A stretch of 64,000 nucleotides of DNA from Colwellia sp. (lineage in GTDB: Bacteria; Pseudomonadota; Gammaproteobacteria; Enterobacterales; Alteromonadaceae): the NCBI GenBank assembly GCA_022969175.1, contig JALJPB010000006.1, positions 1 to 64,000 on the forward strand, in the 5' to 3' direction. Below the pieces are notes generated by a model, which saw only the letters and a program-made list of their open reading frames with translations, made no database searches and was not told where the DNA came from. This document shows, piece after piece, positions 58,592-64,000 of the stretch. Positions within the stretch are counted from its first letter, which is position 1; every line of letters starts with the position of its first letter. Made by a program: the position numbers and the translations under genes.

Positions 58592-60313
58592 TTAGTTATT
58601 TGAAAAAACAACTTGGCCACCAAGAATAGTTTCAAGCACTTTAACCTTATGAATATCATAGCGGTCTACTTCAAACAGGTTTTTATCTAAAATAACAAAA
58701 TCTGCCTTTTTACCTACTTCAATTGAACCAATTTGCTTGTCCATATGCATTTGGTAAGCGCCGTCTATAGTGTAACCTTTGATTAAAGTCGCGATATCTA
58801 AACGTTCATGTTTACCTGGTTGAATCGGGGCATTTTCTTGCTCAGGTGTTTGACGGTTATGGCCAATTTCCATATTGAAAATTGGTGACATACCTAATGA
58901 ACCAGCACCTGTTGCCGGGAAATCGCTGCCAAATGACATTTTAACCCCCGCTTCTTTTAAGCTGTTAAATCTAAAATAACGATTGAACTGATCGTCACTA
59001 ACAAATTCTTTGCCAAATTCATCATATGATGCCCATAAAGGAGTACTTTGGGCAATAACATTTAAGGTAGCGAAGCGTTTAACGTCGTTATTTGTCATTA
59101 CTTGAATGTGGCAAATGGCATATCGACTTGTGCTGTTATCTTGTGATGAGTCTTTACGCACTAACTCAATGGCATTCAACGTTTCGGTAATCGCTCGCTC
59201 GCCCAATGCATGAATATGAACATCAATATTTTCTGCACTGGCCTCGGCGATCAGAGTATTCATTTGTCTCTGGCTAAATACGGTTACGCCATTATTGCCT
59301 GGCTCACCTTGATAGTCTTCAAACATACCTGCGGTTTTACCTTCAATGGTGCCATCGTTCATAATTTTTAAGGTATTGATATGATACATATCGTGTTTGC
59401 TGCTTTTACGTTTTTTCAAAACAATATCAATGGCATCTTTCGCTTTATCGGCATGGCCAATCATATGAGAGGCGACCATTCGTATGGTCATATCACCTTG
59501 TTGTTCAACTTTTTGCAAAACGTTCATTTGCAACGATTCAACATCTGAAGCACCGGCATCAAATACTGCGGTTATACCATAACTGTTCATAATATTAATC
59601 ACATCGGCGGTACCAAGAGCCACAGTATTTATATTGATAATATCGAGTTTCTCTATGCCATCAGTGGCTGTCGCCTCAAGTAAATAACCGGTGGGTATGC
59701 CACTTTTGTCGCGTTTGTAATAGCTAAATCCTGGCTCAGGATCTGGTGTGTTTTTATTTACAGCTAACAACTCCATTGCTTTGCTATTAGCCCAAGCACC
59801 GTGAAAACCTTCATCCATTAGATAAACGGGGCGATCAGAAACTATTTTATCCAACATTGCACTGCTAGGCCCTTGTGGACCAAAAGCGCTAGCGAGGAAT
59901 CCGTAACCAAAAATGACTTTTGCTTGCGGATTTTGCTTGGCGTATTCAGCAATTTGTTGATACCAGTGCTTAGGGCCGGCAAAGCTGTCGAGTGATAAAC
60001 TGCGAACGTAAGCGCCACCCATAACTGGATGCGCATGGGAGTCGATAAAGCCGGGTAATAACATTTTTCCGTTAAGATCTTGTTGTTTTGTGTTTTTTCC
60101 AAGCCATGTTTTAGCTTCAGATAAATTACCAACGAAAACAATATCACCATCCTTTACCGCAACAGCTTCAACCCAAGGTTGTTTTTCATCAAGGGTATAA
60201 ATTTTGCCATTAAATAATAATAAATCAGCATCAGGCGACGAAACACTGTTAGCAAGTGAGATAGTCGATATTAAGGTGATAAAAATTGGAAAAAGTAAAC
60301 TTAAAAACTTCAT
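58592..60313 (-). CDS. Exported YtcJ-like amidohydrolase
   Basis: A 573-residue metal-dependent hydrolase of the amidohydrolase superfamily. The signal peptide (cleavage after ISLANS or SLA) sends it to the periplasm. Metal motifs: GFIDSHAHPVMGG near residue 75, His in VDIHIHALGERA and CHIQVM, and Asp in FGSDFPATG, followed by the C-terminal GSIEVGKKADFVILDKN. The substrate of this broad group cannot be predicted. I use ATG 60313 because GAGGG lies before it and the signal peptide starts there. A 16-base operator-like palindrome lies 38 bases upstream. Confidence 0.87.
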   Translation of the reverse strand: MKFLSLLFPIFITLISTISLANSVSSPDADLLLFNGKIYTLDEKQPWVEAVAVKDGDIVFVGNLSEAKTWLGKNTKQQDLNGKMLLPGFIDSHAHPVMGGAYVRSLSLDSFAGPKHWYQQIAEYAKQNPQAKVIFGYGFLASAFGPQGPSSAMLDKIVSDRPVYLMDEGFHGAWANSKAMELLAVNKNTPDPEPGFSYYKRDKSGIPTGYLLEATATDGIEKLDIININTVALGTADVINIMNSYGITAVFDAGASDVESLQMNVLQKVEQQGDMTIRMVASHMIGHADKAKDAIDIVLKKRKSSKHDMYHINTLKIMNDGTIEGKTAGMFEDYQGEPGNNGVTVFSQRQMNTLIAEASAENIDVHIHALGERAITETLNAIELVRKDSSQDNSTSRYAICHIQVMTNNDVKRFATLNVIAQSTPLWASYDEFGKEFVSDDQFNRYFRFNSLKEAGVKMSFGSDFPATGAGSLGMSPIFNMEIGHNRQTPEQENAPIQPGKHERLDIATLIKGYTIDGAYQMHMDKQIGSIEVGKKADFVILDKNLFEVDRYDIHKVKVLETILGGQVVFSNN

Positions 60314-60350
60314 AAAACCCTCATTAAAAGTAATAGTGCGATCAGTATTG

Positions 60351-60366
60351 TTGAGTAAACACTCAA
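60351..60366. promoter_or_regulatory. Operator-like palindrome before the amidohydrolase gene
   Basis: TTGAGT AAAC ACTCAA is a 6-bp inverted repeat with a 4-base centre, the size used by TetR-type repressors. It lies 38 bases before the gene. No TetR gene is in the window. Confidence 0.45.
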
Positions 60367-60492
60367 GACACGGAGAACACATTTATGTGTTTTGCCTCAT
60401 CAACTCTGATGAAAACTTGAATTCACTGGCAAGTAACATTTTTGGTAGCACAGTCACTCAATAAAAAAAGTGAAAAGCGTAGTCAAACCTTG

Positions 60493-61785
60493 CTAAAACT
60501 TATCTAACATTTTGTGATACATCATGCCTAAGGCAAGTAGCGGAGAGCGTAAATGTTGGCCACCAGGGAAAGTCAGGTGTTTTACTTTTGCAAAGGTATC
60601 AAAACCTGTTGATGGTCCATCAATTGCTTGGGCAATTAACTTTGCCGCAACATGAGTAATATTAACGCCATGACCTGAATAAGCTTGAGCATAATAGATG
60701 TTATTCGCCAAACGACCTATTTGTGGCAAGCGATTAGCGCCAATACCAATCATACCCCCCCACTGGTAATCAATATTAATATCGCTAAGTTGTGGAAATA
60801 CTTTCAGCATCTTAGGGTAAAGCGCCGCTTGAATGCTTTTAGGATCTCGACCTGAGTAGTTACACATGCCGCCAAACAATAAACGTTTGTCAGCTGATAA
60901 TCGGAAGTAGTCGAGATCAATTTTTAAATCACAAACGGCATGATTACCGGGTAATATTTGTTGATAAACGGACTCACTAAGAGGCTCTGTGGCAATAATG
61001 TAGCTACCAGCAGGTAATACTTTATTCGATATTTTAGGCATTAAGTCGCCTAAATAGGCATTACCAGCAAGCACTAATTTTTTTGCTATTATTTGCCCTT
61101 GTGCTGATTTAATGGTGACGGTATCGCCTTGAATGATTTCTTCAACGGCTGAGTTTTCAAATATCTGAACACCTAAATCAGCAGCAACCTTTGCTTCTCC
61201 TGTGCAAAGGTTCAGCGGATGTAAATGACCGCTGCCTTGATCTTCAAAACCACCAATAAAGTTTGTTGAGCCAACTACTTGTTGTTGAAGTGTGTTTTGG
61301 TCGAGCATTTTAATCGAGTGTGGATAATCGCTATTTATAAGAATTTGATAGTCTTGCTCTAAAGTTTTCATATGTTTAGCGCGGGTGGCTAAGTCACAAT
61401 AGCCCATGGTTAAGTCGCAATCGATGTGGTATTTGTTAATGCGATCAATCACTATTTTATTGGCGCTGGTACCTAAAGCGGTAATAGTATTAATACCTTG
61501 TTGGCCAATCACTTTTTTAAATTTTGCTAAGTCATGGCCAATACCACGAATTATTTGTCCGCCGTTACGGCCAGATGCACCCCAGCCTATTTTATGCTGC
61601 TCAAGCAATGCTACTTTGTAGCCACGTTCTGCTAACTCGACGGCTGTAGCTACACCACTAAAACCACCACCAACAATGCAAACATCGACACTTATTGATT
61701 CTGCTAACTTTGGATAGTCCGTTGCATAGTTTAGTGACGAAAAATAATAAGAGTTAGGATAAGTATTTGTATGTATGGCTGTCAT
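60493..61785 (-). CDS. puuB: Gamma-glutamylputrescine oxidase-like FAD oxidoreductase
   Basis: A 430-residue cytoplasmic FAD oxidase of the DAO family. The FAD fold is VGGGFSGVATAVELAERGYK, followed by GWGASGRNGGQIIRG, and the C-terminal YAQAYSGHGVNITHVAAKL completes the site. This pattern and length are those of PuuB, which oxidises gamma-glutamylputrescine to the aldehyde with release of ammonia and peroxide (step two). It is divergent from the PuuR-type regulator, with operator-like repeats between. The aldehyde dehydrogenase PuuC is not in the window. Confidence 0.88.
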   Translation of the reverse strand: MTAIHTNTYPNSYYFSSLNYATDYPKLAESISVDVCIVGGGFSGVATAVELAERGYKVALLEQHKIGWGASGRNGGQIIRGIGHDLAKFKKVIGQQGINTITALGTSANKIVIDRINKYHIDCDLTMGYCDLATRAKHMKTLEQDYQILINSDYPHSIKMLDQNTLQQQVVGSTNFIGGFEDQGSGHLHPLNLCTGEAKVAADLGVQIFENSAVEEIIQGDTVTIKSAQGQIIAKKLVLAGNAYLGDLMPKISNKVLPAGSYIIATEPLSESVYQQILPGNHAVCDLKIDLDYFRLSADKRLLFGGMCNYSGRDPKSIQAALYPKMLKVFPQLSDINIDYQWGGMIGIGANRLPQIGRLANNIYYAQAYSGHGVNITHVAAKLIAQAIDGPSTGFDTFAKVKHLTFPGGQHLRSPLLALGMMYHKMLDKF

Positions 61786-61828
61786 CGCTATTTACTCCTC
61801 ATTGCCGTCTTTTATAAATGCTGTGCTA

Positions 61829-61921
61829 CAGTGTAAATTATAAACACCAGTGTAAAGTATATCGAACGATGGTAACTCAAACAATGACTTATGCCAAGCA
61901 ATTGATATATAATATTGAACA
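61829..61921. promoter_or_regulatory. Divergent puuB-puuR control region
   Basis: Two direct repeats CAGTGTAAA (61829-61837 and 61848-61856), 19 bases start to start, and a PuuR-like ATATATAATATTGAACA at 61905-61921 lie between the divergent genes. AGTGTTAAA near 61931 may be a third, weaker repeat. Binding by the adjacent regulator is inferred. Confidence 0.45.
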
Positions 61922-61977
61922 GTTATCTTAAAGTGTTAAAAATTCTATAATTACACGCTATCATCGAGGGAATTTAC

Positions 61978-62526
61978 GTGGACGTAGGTGCAAGATTAAA
62001 ATCAATTAGATTGCTGAAAAAGATCTCACAACGTGAACTGGCTAAAAGAGCCGGGGTGACTAACAGCACGATTTCGATGATAGAAAAAAATAGTGTCAGC
62101 CCTTCTATTAGCTCATTAAAAAAAGTATTAAACGGTATTCCAATCTCGCTGGTTGAATTTTTTAATGAAGACTATAACAGTGAGCAAACTCAACAAGTTG
62201 TTTACAACGAAGATGAGTTAATGGATATTGGCTCGGGTGATGTTCAGATGAATTTAGTTGGCAAGTCTTTCCCACGTCGACAAATGACTTTCTTAGTTGA
62301 AACTTACCCGCCAAATGCCGATACCGGTACAGAAATGTTGCAAAATGATGCTGAAGAAGGCGGTTACATTGTAGAAGGTCAAATTGAATTAACTGTAGGC
62401 AGTGATGTATACATACTTAAAGCCAACGACAGTTATTATTTTGACAATAACAAGCCTCACCGCTTTAGAAACCCCTTTAACGAAGTTTGTAAAATAGCAA
62501 GTGCCACCACACCAGCTAATTTTTAA
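61978..62526 (+). CDS. puuR: PuuR-like regulator (HTH plus cupin), GTG start
   Basis: A 182-residue cytoplasmic repressor. HTH of the Cro/C1 type at residues 1-60 (ISQRELAKRAGVTNSTISMI), then a cupin domain (about 105-175; EGGYIVEGQIELTVGSDVYI with NKPHRFRN) that senses the ligand. E. coli PuuR has the same plan and binds putrescine, releasing the puu genes. The start is GTG at 61978 with GAGGGA 6-8 bases before. It should control puuB opposite and perhaps the puuDA operon, 15 kb away. Confidence 0.88.
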   Translation: MDVGARLKSIRLLKKISQRELAKRAGVTNSTISMIEKNSVSPSISSLKKVLNGIPISLVEFFNEDYNSEQTQQVVYNEDELMDIGSGDVQMNLVGKSFPRRQMTFLVETYPPNADTGTEMLQNDAEEGGYIVEGQIELTVGSDVYILKANDSYYFDNNKPHRFRNPFNEVCKIASATTPANF

Positions 62527-62555
62527 TGTTTTTTTAGCCAAGGTAAATTTCAGAC

Positions 62556-62673
62556 AAAAAAAAGCTCAGCTAAAATAATTGCTGAGCCGTTTAACAAGGG
62601 AAAACATAACAAAAAACTATCCAACCTCACTCGTTGAGCAGTGAATCTATCTTAATACCTTCCCTTGTTTTTT
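62556..62673. other. Structured region, candidate terminators or small RNA
   Basis: GCTCAGC (62564-62570) pairs with GCTGAGC (62581-62587) and, read on the reverse strand, is followed by eight T, so it ends a reverse transcript. Then AACAAGGGAA (62593-62602) pairs with TTCCCTTGTT (62660-62669) and, read forward, ends in TTTTTT with a 57-base loop. The forward one may end the puuR transcript; the reverse one has no known gene behind it. Confidence 0.45.
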
Positions 62674-62888
62674 ACTGTGGACAATTCGTTAAAGTTTGTA
62701 ACGGTGCAACCTCTTTAGTTATTTCTTATTTCTTATTACGACAACCGTTAGTCAACGTCTAAATCGGTTTATGTCTACATATCCAAGCTCATCATTTGTT
62801 TCTCTTGTTGTAAATAATTAACAGTGTGTTTATGTGTCTGAAAACTTATAACCCATTGTTTAACTGTTTATAGTTATTGATTTTCATG

Positions 62889-62917
62889 TTGACTTATTAT
62901 TGTAATGATAATATAAA
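62889..62917 (+). promoter_or_regulatory. Promoter of the membrane-protein paralog B
   Basis: TTGACT (62889-62894), 17-base spacer, TATAAA (62912-62917). The spacer holds TAATGATAAT, half of a Fur-like site. About 110 bases of leader then precede the ATG at 63026. Apart from this the gap 62674-63025 shows no gene. Confidence 0.6.
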
Positions 62918-63025
62918 GTGACAATTGATACTTGTTGTGTTTGAAATAATATACGGTTGTAAGGGTCTTATGCTAATCGTTATGTTACTGATAATTTGGC
63001 AAAAACTCACAGTAGGCTTGGCTTT

Positions 63026-63904
63026 ATGGGCATGGATAAAAATAGTCGCTATTTTAATGAAGCGATGATCTTTCAAGTATTTAAATACAGTATTTATATA
63101 TTACTCGCTATTGATATCTACCATTTTTTTGTTGAAGATTATTCAGCAAGCAGTCAAACTTTTGCAAAAGGAGTTTCACCAAGTCAGATCATTGAAGCGT
63201 TTACCGCAACGATTGATACGGCAGCTTGGCTAATCCTGCTATTAATCTTCGAATTAGAAACTTATATTCTTGATGATGAAAAAATTAAAGGTAAAACTAA
63301 ATGGGCGATAAATGCCGTTCGGCTATTTTGTTATCTAGTCATTTTATATTCGTTTTATGGTTTTCTATCAAAATTTAATTTATTACATACCACCATTCCT
63401 TTTATTAATAATGATGTTTGTAGTCTGGTTGGTACCAGTTTCACTTATATTAAAGAGATTGATAAGTACTTGCCGTTAACTGCTGATGTTTGTAAAGGGT
63501 TGGCCAATATACCCTTAATACAAATTGTTGATACTCAAATCATCACTACTCAAGCGCAACTTATTGAAACGCAGAGACTGTCTACAGTAGAGGTTACCAA
63601 CTCCGCTACTTGGTTATTCGTTGTCTGTATTCTTGAAGTTGAAGTTTTTTTACAGCTTAGAGGCAAGCTTACTAAGCAGACTTTAATATTAAGTAAGTGG
63701 CTCAAATATGTACTTTACACTGTGTTATTTATTGCTGCGGCCTATTGGGGCATTAAAGGCGGTTTGTTAGATTTTTGGGATGCATTTTTGTGGTTAGTTG
63801 CCTTTTGGTTTATTGAAGTCAATATTTTTAAATGGAACGCAGAAACCAACCAGGATCAAAGTGATGAGCCGTTGACCGAAAAATTGACTGACGGAATAAG
63901 TTAA
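63026..63904 (+). CDS. Membrane protein of unknown function, paralog B
   Basis: A 292-residue inner-membrane protein, the paralog of that at 49743. The two share the helix TIDTAAWLxLLLxFELET, the following acidic DDE loop, a KW.....R.FCY helix start, a cysteine pair (Cys132 and Cys156) in the outer loop and the C-terminal FWDAFLW.VAF.xIE.N.F.W. I chose ATG 63026: it gives almost the same length as the paralog, while the longer frame would need a TTG at 62996 with no ribosome site. It is immediately followed, stop and start overlapping, by another gene. Confidence 0.78.
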   Translation: MGMDKNSRYFNEAMIFQVFKYSIYILLAIDIYHFFVEDYSASSQTFAKGVSPSQIIEAFTATIDTAAWLILLLIFELETYILDDEKIKGKTKWAINAVRLFCYLVILYSFYGFLSKFNLLHTTIPFINNDVCSLVGTSFTYIKEIDKYLPLTADVCKGLANIPLIQIVDTQIITTQAQLIETQRLSTVEVTNSATWLFVVCILEVEVFLQLRGKLTKQTLILSKWLKYVLYTVLFIAAAYWGIKGGLLDFWDAFLWLVAFWFIEVNIFKWNAETNQDQSDEPLTEKLTDGIS

Positions 63905-64000
63905 TGAAAATAATTACTGAGCAGCCTAATTATATCATTAGTGATGAACTATACATTGGTCAGCATAATTGGGATTTTCCTGAACACCTTGCTATTGGCC
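63904..64000 (+). CDS. Partial gene, cut by the window end
   Basis: Reads MKIITEQPNYIISDELYIGQ and 12 more residues to the window edge, open throughout. Its ATG overlaps the last base of the preceding stop (TAATG), so it is translationally coupled to the membrane protein. The fragment is too short to name. Confidence 0.6.
   Translation, partial: MKIITEQPNYIISDELYIGQHNWDFPEHLAIG

Overview
The window looks like chromosomal DNA of a marine gammaproteobacterium of the Alteromonadales, most likely Colwellia or a close relative. This is inferred from the low G+C, from protein families typical of that group (PrlC and Gor of gammaproteobacterial type, a PEP-CTERM protein, tandem S9 lipoprotein peptidases, long sensor GGDEF/EAL proteins) and from a rimO leader fragment of Colwellia-like character. 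No database search was possible, so the genus is a guess. No rRNA, tRNA, CRISPR array or intact transposase was seen.

Left end (1-3500): a gene-poor, decayed stretch. It holds a small coiled-coil protein, the last codons of a tyrosine recombinase, a PEP-CTERM protein with its terminator, a promoter plus first third-hundred-odd bases of rimO that end in a stop, and an XRE regulator. From 3740 to 6994 comes a compact forward operon behind a Fur box. It encodes a pseudoazurin-like cupredoxin, a TPR-like protein, a tiny protein whose mature end is His-rich, a nickel superoxide dismutase, its maturation peptidase and a ten-helix metal permease. I read it as an iron-sparing oxidative-stress unit, and it is the most interesting system in the window.

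7000-16600: a Tag-like DNA glycosylase and oligopeptidase A (reverse), a 1.5 kresidue propeller-PAS-GGDEF-EAL sensor, glutathione reductase and a small hypothetical protein. 16857-27309: a complete chemotaxis cluster in one direction (MCP, CheY, STAS protein, CheA, CheW, MCP, CheR, CheD, CheB), closed by a REC-EAL protein. 27318-32059: a decayed copy of an outer-membrane-like gene, a double SnoaL lipoprotein, a CadC-like membrane regulator with a propeller domain and the intact outer-membrane-like gene.

32127-39329: a full reductive pyrimidine (uracil/thymine) catabolic locus. A reverse operon carries PreT, PreA, an NCS1 permease and an M20 carbamoyl-amidohydrolase. Dihydropyrimidinase is divergent. 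A perfect RutR-type box sits on the -35 of the reverse promoter. 39479-45745: two secreted S9 peptidases and a double-CDGSH/glutamate-synthase fusion.

46112-64000: a polyamine (gamma-glutamyl-putrescine) catabolic region with PuuD, PuuA, an aminotransferase and, further on, PuuB and PuuR. It is interrupted by an SMR pump, a MacAB-like exporter, a DUF2306 protein, an HTH membrane protein and a secreted amidohydrolase. Two paralogous membrane proteins of unknown function, with conserved acidic helix residues and a conserved cysteine pair, sit at 49743 and 63026. No PuuC-type aldehyde dehydrogenase is present in the window.
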